Shown here in pieces: positions 1 through 5,983 of a stretch of DNA of 7,485 nt (positions are counted from its first letter, which is position 1; each line of letters begins with the position of its first letter). The DNA is from an uncultured Eubacteriales bacterium (GTDB lineage: Bacteria; Bacillota; Clostridia; Oscillospirales; Acutalibacteraceae). The DNA is taken from assembly GCA_900321515.1 (NCBI GenBank), contig ONWI01000016.1, positions 1-7,485 on the forward strand. Direction: 5' to 3'. The notes under the pieces are model-generated. The model had not been told where the DNA came from and ran no database searches. It worked only from the letters and a program-made list of their open reading frames with translations. A program made the position numbers and the translations under genes.

Positions 1-64
1 CAAAGAGGGAGGCAATATCCGGCTCCCTCTTTGAGGGAGCTGTCAGCGAAGCTGACTGAGGGAG
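1..64. repeat. Palindromic intergenic repeat with overlapping hairpins
   Basis: A dense set of inverted repeats lies just past the 3' end of the sigma-factor gene. Positions 1-11 (CAAAGAGGGAG) are perfectly complementary to 23-33. Positions 22-29 (GCTCCCTC) can instead pair with 33-40 around a TTT loop. A third hairpin, GTCAGC-GAA-GCTGAC, occupies 42-56. GAGGGAG occurs at 5-11, 33-39 and 58-64, all able to pair with the single CTCCCTC at 23-29, so the folds compete. From memory, elements of this type are widespread between genes in gut Clostridia; I cannot check the copy number. There is no T-tract in either direction, so it is a poor intrinsic terminator. The element may extend left of the window. 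Confidence 0.75.
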
Positions 65-89
65 TGCTTAAGTTGTGGATAGTGATGGC

Positions 90-635
90 TTAACTTGTCA
101 AGCCGCCGAGCAGAACCTTCAGCTTTTTTATCGCCTCGGCGTGTCTCCATTTGACCGTGCCGAGCGGCTGCCCTAACATCTCCGAAATTTCCCTGAGCGT
201 CAGACCGGACACCGCGTGCAGCGAAACCACCTGCCGTTCCTCCGGCGGCAGAGACGCCATTGCCTGGGCTACGGCATGGGAATTGACCGCTTGCTCCTCC
301 ACATCCGCGCCGCCGCAAAGATGCTCGTCCAGCCCGACCGGAGCGGGAGGCAGGCTGCTCAGATGGGTTAGGGCAAGCCTTCCGGCAATGCGATAGACCC
401 ACGCGCGCCCCTGCCCCATCGGAGCGAACTTGGGCGCGTATCTGAACACCCTGATAAAGGTATCCTGCGCCAGGTCCTCGGCGCTCTGCCTGTCGCCGCC
501 GAGCATCGAGCATAGATACGCCGAAATCTCGCCGTACATGGCTCTGTAAAGCGATTCGAGGGCAGCCATGTCTCCCGCGGCGATTTTGAGAATAAGCTCG
601 TCGGCAGTCCGCCCGTCAATTTTTGCCCCGGACAT
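90..635 (-). CDS. RNA polymerase sigma factor, ECF (sigma-70 family)
   Basis: This 181-residue protein has the usual length of an ECF sigma factor, which directs core RNA polymerase to a small set of promoters. Region 2 covers roughly residues 24-92 and includes the core-binding helix DLAQDTFIRVFR (54-65) and AWVYRIAGRLAL (78-89). A linker rich in Pro and Gly (93-120) leads to region 4 (about 123-176), with SLPPEERQVVSLH and a helix-turn-helix ending GTVKWRHAEAIKKLK (159-173) that should contact the -35 element. The ATG at 633-635 is supported by GGGGAAGTGA on the minus strand (complement of 642-651), six bases upstream. It is divergent from pyrB. No anti-sigma or membrane protein gene accompanies it in the window, although the left side is cut off soon after the stop. 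Its regulon and trigger are unknown; I could not identify a promoter for it with confidence. Confidence 0.93.
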   Translation of the reverse strand: MSGAKIDGRTADELILKIAAGDMAALESLYRAMYGEISAYLCSMLGGDRQSAEDLAQDTFIRVFRYAPKFAPMGQGRAWVYRIAGRLALTHLSSLPPAPVGLDEHLCGGADVEEQAVNSHAVAQAMASLPPEERQVVSLHAVSGLTLREISEMLGQPLGTVKWRHAEAIKKLKVLLGGLTS

Positions 636-660
636 AAATCATCACTTCCCCTGTGTCTGT

Positions 661-684
661 AACCGGATTACTGAAAATCCGGTT
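661..684. promoter_or_regulatory. Perfect 9-bp inverted repeat in sigma factor leader region
   Basis: AACCGGATT (661-669) and AATCCGGTT (676-684) are exact reverse complements around a 6-base spacer. The repeat lies 25 bases upstream of the sigma-factor start codon, so it is either a hairpin in that gene's 5' leader or an operator in the divergent region. On the plus strand it is followed by GGTTTTTG, a weak T-run, but no plus-strand gene ends here. The rest of 636-889 is AT-rich promoter DNA with a smaller dyad, TACGA-N5-TCGTA, at 763-777. Confidence 0.5.
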
Positions 685-798
685 GGTTTTTGACGGTAAA
701 AACATCCTGAGTTTATTTTCTCATACGCGGCATGAAAATGCAACATATTTTTGCCCCGAAAATACGAAGTAATCGTAATAATTCCCTGTAAAAAAATA

Positions 799-827
799 TT
801 GCCTTTGAGCAATGTTGATGTTATAAT
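799..827 (+). promoter_or_regulatory. Probable sigma-A promoter of pyrB
   Basis: TTGCCT (799-804) is separated by 17 bases from a perfect TATAAT (822-827). A TG at 819-820 gives an extended -10. Transcription would start near 834, leaving a leader of about 55 bases. That is too short to hold the anti-terminator and terminator pair of a classic PyrR attenuator, and I see no such structure. GGAGG at 876-880 is 9 bases before the pyrB ATG. Confidence 0.75.
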
Positions 828-889
828 AGTTGCAGTGAACATTTTATTCCAGTTGTTCTACACTCCGTAAGTTTTGGAGGTTCAAAGAA

Positions 890-1957
890 ATGCCGGTCAG
901 AAATCTCATTGACTTAAATCAGCTCTCGCTCGAAGAGCTGGACGATATCGTTGACATGGCGTGCCGCATAAGCCGGCACCCTTCCCACTACAGCAGCGCC
1001 TGCCGGGACAAGCTGATGGCGACGCTCTTCTATGAGCCGTCCACCCGCACCCAGATGTCCTTCCAGTCGGCAATGCTGCGGCTCGGCGGCAAGATTATCG
1101 GCTTCGACAATCCCGGCGCCACTTCGGTGGCAAAGGGCGAAAGCCTGAAGGATACCGTAACCGTGCTGAGCGGCTACACCGACATTCTCACCATACGCCA
1201 CCCGGTGGAGGGCGCGGCGATGGCAGCCTCACTGTATTCCAGCGTGCCTGTGGTCAACGCGGGCGACGGGGGCCATCTTCACCCCACCCAGACTCTCACC
1301 GACGTGGTGACGCTCCGCAACGTCGCCCACAGGACAGACAATCTGGTCGTCGGCATGTGCGGCGACCTCGCCAACGGCAGGACGGTGCATTCGCTCTGCA
1401 AATGCATGGCGCGCTACGGCGGCAATTCGTTTGTATTCATCTCCACGCGCGAACTTGCCATGCCGCAGTACATCAAGGATTACGTCGCCGCCTGCGGCTG
1501 CAGATACTCCGAAGTCCGCACCATCGAGGAGGCAATCCCCTACCTCGACGTGCTGTATATGACGCGGATTCAGCGCGAACGCTTCGCAAGTCCCGAGGAA
1601 TACGAAGCTCAGAAGGGCGTATATGTGCTCGACGGCAGAAAGATGGCTCTCGGCAAGCCGGATCTCTGCGTGCTCCATCCGCTGCCCCGTGTGGACGAGA
1701 TTTCCTACGAGGTGGACGACGACCCGAGGGCATATTACTTCCGGCAGACCCTTTACGGCATGTACGGCAGAATGGCGCTGATAATCCGTCTGACCTCCGA
1801 CCACGGCAGCCGCCAGCCGGACAAGCCGGTCACCGACCCCGGCTTCGTGTGCGGCAATCCCAAGTGCATCACGCACATCGAAACCTACCTGCCGCCCATG
1901 TCGGTGAATACCCCCAAGGGCAAGGTCTGCGCCTACTGCGAGCATCATCCGGAATGA
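890..1957 (+). CDS. pyrB: Aspartate carbamoyltransferase with C-terminal PyrI-type zinc domain
   Basis: Catalyses carbamoyl phosphate plus aspartate to carbamoyl-aspartate, the committed step of pyrimidine synthesis, in the cytoplasm. The 355 residues contain the family signatures in order: FYEPSTRTQMSF (47-58, carbamoyl-phosphate binding), AKGESLKDT (81-89, active-site lysine loop), HPTQTLTDVV (131-140), GDLANGRTVHSL (158-169), RIQRERF (226-232, aspartate-binding Arg/Gln) and HPLPRVDEI (263-271). The catalytic chain normally ends after about 305-310 residues. Here about 40-50 more follow, with Cys321, Cys326, Cys347 and Cys350 in a C-x4-C-x20-C-x2-C pattern; the flanking FVCGNPKCITH and VCAYCE closely resemble the zinc domain of the regulatory chain PyrI. 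The nucleotide-binding half of PyrI is absent, and no pyrI gene is in the window. The ATG has GGAGG 9 bases upstream. The stop overlaps the next start. Identity is firm; the role of the tail is inferred. Confidence 0.97.
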   Translation: MPVRNLIDLNQLSLEELDDIVDMACRISRHPSHYSSACRDKLMATLFYEPSTRTQMSFQSAMLRLGGKIIGFDNPGATSVAKGESLKDTVTVLSGYTDILTIRHPVEGAAMAASLYSSVPVVNAGDGGHLHPTQTLTDVVTLRNVAHRTDNLVVGMCGDLANGRTVHSLCKCMARYGGNSFVFISTRELAMPQYIKDYVAACGCRYSEVRTIEEAIPYLDVLYMTRIQRERFASPEEYEAQKGVYVLDGRKMALGKPDLCVLHPLPRVDEISYEVDDDPRAYYFRQTLYGMYGRMALIIRLTSDHGSRQPDKPVTDPGFVCGNPKCITHIETYLPPMSVNTPKGKVCAYCEHHPE

Positions 1958-2547
1958 GCCGGCGTTTTCCGATGATAATGACGGTCAGGGGCGGTCCCCG
2001 CAGGGACGGCTGTTCGGGGCGTATGCTCCGGCTGTTTGCCGACGAACTCGACGCGGCGTTTGCGGAATACGACGCGTATGAAGAAAATTTTGCCCCCTGC
2101 ACCGACTGCCGCGCCTGCCGGCAATCCGAGGGCTGCGCAATGGACGATATGGACGGATTCTTTTCCGACTTTGAATCGTGCGACGGAATAGTGATAGCCT
2201 CGCCGGTCTATAACATGACCTTCCCCGCCCCGATGAAGGCGGTCATCGACAGAATGCAGCGATATTACAGCGCGCGTTTTTTTCTCGGCAAACGCCCGCC
2301 CATACCCAAGCGGCGTCCGGTGGCGCTGCTGCTTTCGGCAGGTTCCCCCGACGAGGACGGCGGGATGATCGTGGAGCAGTTGCGCAGGATATTCACAGTG
2401 ACCAATTGTGAACTTGTCTGCAATGTGATAGTTAACAACACAGACGATTCGGACGCACTGTCCGGTACGGAGCATGATATTCGCCAAAAAGCGCGTATTT
2501 TCGCCGAATCCGTGAACAGCATCACGGATTCATCACAATATTCTTAA
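1954..2547 (+). CDS. Flavodoxin-fold NAD(P)H-dependent oxidoreductase, iron-sulfur flavoprotein-like
   Basis: A 197-residue soluble protein of the NADPH-dependent FMN reductase/iron-sulfur flavoprotein family, which binds FMN and shuttles electrons. GGPRRDGCSGRM (13-24) occupies the place of the FMN phosphate loop (usually GSPRxxGxS). Cys49, Cys52, Cys55 and Cys61 form C-x2-C-x2-C-x5-C, which fits the compact motif of the archaeal Isf family that holds a 4Fe-4S cluster. IVIASPVYNMTFPAPMKAVIDR (79-100) is the typical second flavin-contacting segment. The start ATG overlaps the pyrB stop as ATGA, which suggests translational coupling. There is no good ribosome binding site, and the ATG codons at 1972 and 1978 are alternatives; the one at 1972 would put the first strand nearer the family's usual N-terminus. 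Redox partner and substrate are unknown. A plain FMN reductase without a cluster is the alternative. Confidence 0.85.
   Translation: MSRRFPMIMTVRGGPRRDGCSGRMLRLFADELDAAFAEYDAYEENFAPCTDCRACRQSEGCAMDDMDGFFSDFESCDGIVIASPVYNMTFPAPMKAVIDRMQRYYSARFFLGKRPPIPKRRPVALLLSAGSPDEDGGMIVEQLRRIFTVTNCELVCNVIVNNTDDSDALSGTEHDIRQKARIFAESVNSITDSSQYS
2506..2531 (+). terminator. 10-bp hairpin at the 3' end of the flavoprotein gene
   Basis: GAATCCGTGA (2506-2515) and TCACGGATTC (2522-2531) are perfect reverse complements with a 6-base loop. The whole hairpin lies inside the last codons of the flavoprotein gene. The sequence after it is AT-rich but lacks a continuous T-run, so it is at best a weak terminator. It may instead protect the 3' end of the pyrB mRNA. 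Confidence 0.4.
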
Positions 2548-2577
2548 CAAATATTCATATTTACAATAACTTTAACA
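2544..2577 (+). promoter_or_regulatory. TTAACA-like direct repeats upstream of the response regulator
   Basis: Three related hexamers in the same orientation, TTAACA (2544-2549), TTTACA (2560-2565) and TTAACA (2572-2577), sit where the -35 region of the downstream promoter should be. The last two are 12 bases apart. PhoP/PhoB-type regulators bind tandem TT-A-CA hexamers spaced about one helical turn apart, so these are candidates for autoregulation by the downstream gene. The spacing is irregular and the region is AT-rich, so chance is possible. Confidence 0.35.
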
Positions 2578-2590
2578 CATTAATCTGATG

Positions 2591-2596
2591 TATAAT
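2591..2596 (+). promoter_or_regulatory. Probable -10 of the two-component operon
   Basis: A perfect TATAAT lies 115 bases before the response regulator start. No good -35 hexamer is found 16-18 bases upstream, which would suit an activator-dependent promoter served by the TTAACA-like repeats. The leader of about 105 bases holds only a weak AT hairpin (ATTTTT-GTGT-AAAAAT, 2632-2647) and three TCTGA words. Confidence 0.6.
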
Positions 2597-2710
2597 AGAA
2601 GTGTGAATGTAGCGCTTTAGATAATAATCGCATTTTTGTGTAAAAATCAATGCCTACAGTCTGAGCTTTTGATAATCTGATTTTTTGTACATACATCTGA
2701 GGTGTTATTT

Positions 2711-3406
2711 ATGAGCAATACCAATTCGACCGGAAGCGCACTTAGAATACTCGTCGCGGACGACGAGGACAGAATAAGAAAACTGGTCGGTGATTTTCTT
2801 TCCCGCAAAGGCTTTCAGATCATCGAGGCCGCCGACGGAGGCGAGGCGCTGAAATACGCATCTCAGGACCCCGAGCCGGACCTCATCATACTTGACGTCA
2901 TGATGCCGGTGCTGGACGGCTGGACAGTGCTCTCGGAGATCCGCCGCAAGAGCAACATGCCGGTCATCCTGCTCACCGCCAAAAGCACCGAGAGCGATCA
3001 GCTTGGAGGCTTCCGTCTGGGCGCGGACGACTACATAACCAAGCCCTTCTCCCCCAGTCTGCTGGTGGCGCGGGTGGAAGCGCTGCTCAAGCGCGGCGGC
3101 AAGATAACCGACAGTCGCCGTGTGTGCGGCGACGTCAGCATAGACGACATCGCTCATGTGGCTTATGTCAACGACGTTCCGCTGGAGCTGACCCCCAAGG
3201 AGTATAATCTTCTGCTCTACTTCCTTGACAACAAAGGGGTTGCCCTTTCGCGCGAGAAGATATTAAACGGCGTGTGGAACTACGATTACTTCGGCGATCT
3301 GCGCACCGTTGACACTCACGTTAAACAGCTTCGCTCCAAACTGGGTGAATCCGGCAGCATGATCGTGACCGTCCGCGGCGTCGGATACAGACTTGAGGTG
3401 AAGTAG
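2711..3406 (+). CDS. OmpR/PhoB-family response regulator
   Basis: A 231-residue DNA-binding response regulator. The receiver domain (about 11-126) has the acidic pair Asp17/Asp18, the phospho-acceptor Asp62 in ILDVMMPVLDG, the switch Thr89 in LLTAK, and Lys111 in DDYITKPF. The winged-helix domain (about 137-230) has LELTPKEYNLLLYF, the recognition helix with RTVDTHVKQLRSKLG and the closing wing TVRGVGYRLEV. All catalytic residues are intact. The ATG at 2711 is preferred because GAGGTG (2699-2704) lies six bases before it; a GTG at 2702 would add three residues but overlaps that ribosome binding site. Its stop is one base before the kinase start, so the two are co-transcribed. Target genes are unknown; autoregulation is suggested by repeats in its promoter. 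Confidence 0.96.
   Translation: MSNTNSTGSALRILVADDEDRIRKLVGDFLSRKGFQIIEAADGGEALKYASQDPEPDLIILDVMMPVLDGWTVLSEIRRKSNMPVILLTAKSTESDQLGGFRLGADDYITKPFSPSLLVARVEALLKRGGKITDSRRVCGDVSIDDIAHVAYVNDVPLELTPKEYNLLLYFLDNKGVALSREKILNGVWNYDYFGDLRTVDTHVKQLRSKLGESGSMIVTVRGVGYRLEVK
3395..3400 (+). promoter_or_regulatory. Ribosome binding site fixing the kinase TTG start
   Basis: GAGGTG lies inside the last codons of the response regulator and 7 bases before TTG at 3408. It is the reason for choosing TTG as the kinase start. Confidence 0.75.
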
Positions 3407-3407
3407 A

Positions 3408-5015
3408 TTGGATTCACTTTCTTCATTGCGTGAAAAATATATAAATCTCACCAGGCGTACCGGTAATCTTCCGATCCGGGTACGCCTTTTTCTCATAACA
3501 TTCGGAGTCATACTGTTCTTTCTTTTGATAATATTCATCACCAACGCGCTTCTTCTCCAGCCTTACTACAATTATATGAAAGAGAAAAAGCTGATCTCCA
3601 CGCTGCATAAGATCGCGCAACTGGATTTTTCCGACACGGACGAATCGGGCAGAGCATCATATACGCTCAGCACGGTGCTCAAATCCATCGAGGAAAACGA
3701 CAACATACATATTATCATTCTGGATGACAGACTGGACTATTTCTACACTTCAAACGAAAAGGGCGAGACAAACGAGCAGATCGAAAGATTCAACGGAGCG
3801 AAGCAGTTTTTCGACAGTATGTTTGAAATGTCGGGCAAGACAACGCACGGCGAAGGCACTCTGAGTTCGCCCGCCATCAGCAAGCGGCGCAGTACCAAGA
3901 CCGACACGACCTATCTGAGCCTTTTCGCCGTCATTCCGGCGGTGGTAAACGGCGACGTGTCATACCACTATGTCATGATCAACACCTCCATTTCGGCGAT
4001 AGAGGACGCCGTGACCGCCTTCAACGACTACGCGCTGCTGCTGGGAATATTCGCCATGATCGTGAGCGGAATGCTGTCGCTCGTGCTCTGCACGAATTTC
4101 GTGCGACCGATACTCAGGATTAACGAAGCGACCAAGCGCATAGCGGACATGGATTTCAGCGTCAAGCTGGATATACGTTCAGACGACGAACTCGGGCAGC
4201 TTGCCGAGAGCATCAATTACCTTTCGTCGGAGCTTGAGAACAAGATCAATCAGCTCAGCGTCGCCAACACCCAGCTCAAAAACGACATAGAAGCCAAGGA
4301 GAAAATCGACCTCATGCGGCGGGAGCTGCTCTCCAACGTGTCACACGAATTCAAGACGCCGCTGTCAATAATCATGGGATACTCCGAGGGTCTCCAGCTC
4401 AACATCAACAACGAGGAAAAGGACTACTATTGCAGCGTCATCACCGACGAAGCCGTGAAGCTGAATAACCTCGCCGCCCGTCTGCTCAACCTGGCGGAAC
4501 TGGAATCCGGCGCCATCATGGATATCTCGGAATTCAGCCTGTCGGAGCTTGCCGAGGAACGTCTCAAGACGATATCGTATATATTCACCGAGCACAATAT
4601 TTCCACAGGCTTTGAGTCGGACGGGGACTGTGTAATTCAAGCCGACTGCGGCCGCATTGAGGAGGTAATAAACAACCTGCTCACCAACGCCAGACACCAC
4701 ACGCCGGACGGGGGGACCATCACGGTCACGGTGCGCGACGAGGGGGAAAGCGTGAGCTGCACGGTATTCAATTCGGGCAGCCACATTCCGGAAGAAAGCA
4801 TTGACCGCCTGTGGGAGAGCTTCTATAAGGTGGACAAAGCGCGCACACGCAAATACGGCGGTTCCGGACTGGGACTCAAAATAGTCAGTTCGATAATAAA
4901 TCTGCACAGCGGCAGCTATTCCGCCGCCAATACGGACAACGGGGTAATCTTCCGCTTCACGCTTCCGAAGAAACACACGGAAGAATTAGAGCAGACAAGC
5001 ACAAGCAAAAGATAA
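3408..5015 (+). CDS. Sensor histidine kinase, HAMP/HisKA/HATPase
   Basis: A 535-residue membrane kinase, partner of the preceding regulator. A short basic N-terminus leads to a first membrane helix (about 27-50), an extracytoplasmic sensor of about 155 residues (51-206), a second helix (about 208-229), a HAMP domain (about 229-282) with FVRPILRINEATKRIADMDF, and a linker coil (275-300). The HisKA domain has SHEFKTP with phospho-acceptor His313. The ATPase domain (about 408-520) has an N box INNLLTNARHHTP (421-433) and a G2 box GGSGLGL (484-490). The G1 box reads NSGSHIP (455-461), with Asn where many kinases have Asp, a variant common in Firmicutes kinases. The sensor resembles no domain I can name; residues 98-112 look like a beta strand of a PAS/Cache-like fold, so the signal is unknown. 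The start is TTG, one base after the regulator stop. Confidence 0.95.
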   Translation: MDSLSSLREKYINLTRRTGNLPIRVRLFLITFGVILFFLLIIFITNALLLQPYYNYMKEKKLISTLHKIAQLDFSDTDESGRASYTLSTVLKSIEENDNIHIIILDDRLDYFYTSNEKGETNEQIERFNGAKQFFDSMFEMSGKTTHGEGTLSSPAISKRRSTKTDTTYLSLFAVIPAVVNGDVSYHYVMINTSISAIEDAVTAFNDYALLLGIFAMIVSGMLSLVLCTNFVRPILRINEATKRIADMDFSVKLDIRSDDELGQLAESINYLSSELENKINQLSVANTQLKNDIEAKEKIDLMRRELLSNVSHEFKTPLSIIMGYSEGLQLNINNEEKDYYCSVITDEAVKLNNLAARLLNLAELESGAIMDISEFSLSELAEERLKTISYIFTEHNISTGFESDGDCVIQADCGRIEEVINNLLTNARHHTPDGGTITVTVRDEGESVSCTVFNSGSHIPEESIDRLWESFYKVDKARTRKYGGSGLGLKIVSSIINLHSGSYSAANTDNGVIFRFTLPKKHTEELEQTSTSKR

Positions 5016-5058
5016 ATTCAAAATGCCGTGATTTTTGATATATATTTGAAAATAGTTC

Positions 5059-5087
5059 TTGTTTTTACTGTATATATAGTGTATAAT
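5059..5087 (+). promoter_or_regulatory. Probable sigma-A promoter of the PHP gene
   Basis: TTGTTT (5059-5064) and a perfect TATAAT (5082-5087) are separated by 17 bases in very AT-rich DNA. The start of transcription would fall at about 5092-5096. I see no convincing terminator between the kinase stop and this promoter, so read-through is possible. Confidence 0.7.
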
Positions 5088-5089
5088 TA

Positions 5090-5120
5090 TAAGCGTTGAG
5101 GTAATACACCGCAACGCTTA
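5090..5120 (+). promoter_or_regulatory. Palindrome at the PHP gene transcription start, candidate operator
   Basis: TAAGCGTTG (5090-5098) and CAACGCTTA (5112-5120) are perfect 9-bp arms; GGT/ACC inside them extends the symmetry after one A/G mismatch, leaving a 5-base loop. The left arm begins two bases after the -10 and spans the predicted start site. A complete RNA hairpin would need transcription to begin unusually close to the -10, so a DNA operator for a dimeric repressor is at least as likely as an RNA element. Confidence 0.55.
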
Positions 5121-5131
5121 AATGTTTATTG

Positions 5132-5139
5132 GGAAGTGA
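5132..5139 (+). promoter_or_regulatory. Ribosome binding site fixing the PHP gene TTG start
   Basis: GGAAGTGA differs by one base from the ideal GGAGGTGA; its GGAAG core is 7 bases before TTG at 5144. An upstream in-frame TTG at 5129 overlaps this site and an ATG at 5156 is farther away, so 5144 is favoured. Confidence 0.6.
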
Positions 5140-5143
5140 TTTT

Positions 5144-5983
5144 TTGCCAGCGGATATGCATTGCCACACCACGCGTTCCGACGGCTCAGATTCGCCTGAA
5201 TATGTAATCCGGCTTGCCAGGCAGATGGGACTTTCGGCACTTGCCATCACCGACCACGACTACTACGCCGCGGATTACGACGCGGAGGGTCTTGGCAGGA
5301 GTCTCGGCATGAGAGTGATCAACGGAGTGGAGTGTTCCACCTTTGACTTCAGCCGGGGGCATAAGGTGCATATTTTGTGTTACAACATCAAGCACCCCGA
5401 CGCGGTGGAAGGTCTGCTCGCCCGCATCACCAGGAACCGCACCGAGGCAGCTCTTGCCATGCTGAAAAAGGTCTCGAAGCTCTACCCCATCACCGAGGAA
5501 ATGGTGATGGAAGGCGTGAGCGAATCCGGCTTTATCGGCAAGCAGCAGATAATTCTGGCGCTGATGAAGGCAGGCTACACCAATGAGATGTACGGCGAAC
5601 TTTACCATAAACTCTTCAACAGAAGGACGGGGAGCTGTGCCATGCCCGTCAATCAGGTGGATTCGCTGGAAGCCATGAGTTATCTGCGGGAATCGGGGGG
5701 CGTAATCGTAATGGCTCACCCTTCGGTCTACAACAGCATCACGACGATGGGCGACCTTATCCGGGCGGGCATACACGGCATCGAATTGTATCACCCGCGC
5801 AACACCGCCGAGCATATGGCAATCATCAGGGAAGCTGCCGCAGGCAGCGGACTTCTGCTGACCGGAGGCACCGACTTCCACGGATATTTTTCCGAAGAGG
5901 TTCAGCGCCGTCCGCTGGGTTCCTTCACAGCGACGGACGAAATGCTTGCGCGATTTGACGAATTAAGCGATAAACTGAGATAA
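5144..5983 (+). CDS. PHP-domain metal-dependent phosphoesterase
   Basis: A 279-residue cytoplasmic protein of the PHP superfamily, metal-dependent hydrolases of phosphoester bonds; the TrpH/YciV branch (nucleotide or RNA 5'-end phosphatases) is the nearest type I recognise. Metal-ligand motifs are visible along the chain: DMHCHTTRSDG (His6, His8, Asp13), ITDHDY (Asp37, His38), Glu63 in NGVECS, His73 and His76, His192 in VIVMAHPSVY, and Asp244/His246 in GGTDFHG. Residues 83-170 form a helical insert as in that branch. From the TTG start the protein opens as MPADMHCH, matching the usual short lead before the first HxH. The gene has its own promoter with a palindromic element. Exact substrate is not readable from sequence. 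The stop codon abuts an intergenic repeat. Confidence 0.9.
   Translation: MPADMHCHTTRSDGSDSPEYVIRLARQMGLSALAITDHDYYAADYDAEGLGRSLGMRVINGVECSTFDFSRGHKVHILCYNIKHPDAVEGLLARITRNRTEAALAMLKKVSKLYPITEEMVMEGVSESGFIGKQQIILALMKAGYTNEMYGELYHKLFNRRTGSCAMPVNQVDSLEAMSYLRESGGVIVMAHPSVYNSITTMGDLIRAGIHGIELYHPRNTAEHMAIIREAAAGSGLLLTGGTDFHGYFSEEVQRRPLGSFTATDEMLARFDELSDKLR

Noticed and set aside
828..889. PyrR-type attenuator in the pyrB leader
   Set aside because: The leader is too short and lacks the hairpin plus T-run and the anti-terminator. Only a 4-bp CTCC/GGAG pairing over the ribosome binding site is seen.
1229..1948. 239-codon open frame on the minus strand opposite pyrB
   Set aside because: It is antisense to a clear pyrB, its composition reflects the GC-rich codon pattern of that gene, and it has no recognisable domain or ribosome binding site.
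1357..1953. Upstream extension of the flavoprotein frame into pyrB
   Set aside because: The extension is Arg-rich out-of-frame translation of pyrB; the flavodoxin homology begins only after 1954.
4365..4976. 203-codon minus-strand frame opposite the kinase ATPase region
   Set aside because: Shadow of the kinase coding sequence, with no family signature.
5186..5881. 231-codon minus-strand frame opposite the PHP gene
   Set aside because: Shadow frame; the plus strand carries the complete set of metal-binding motifs.
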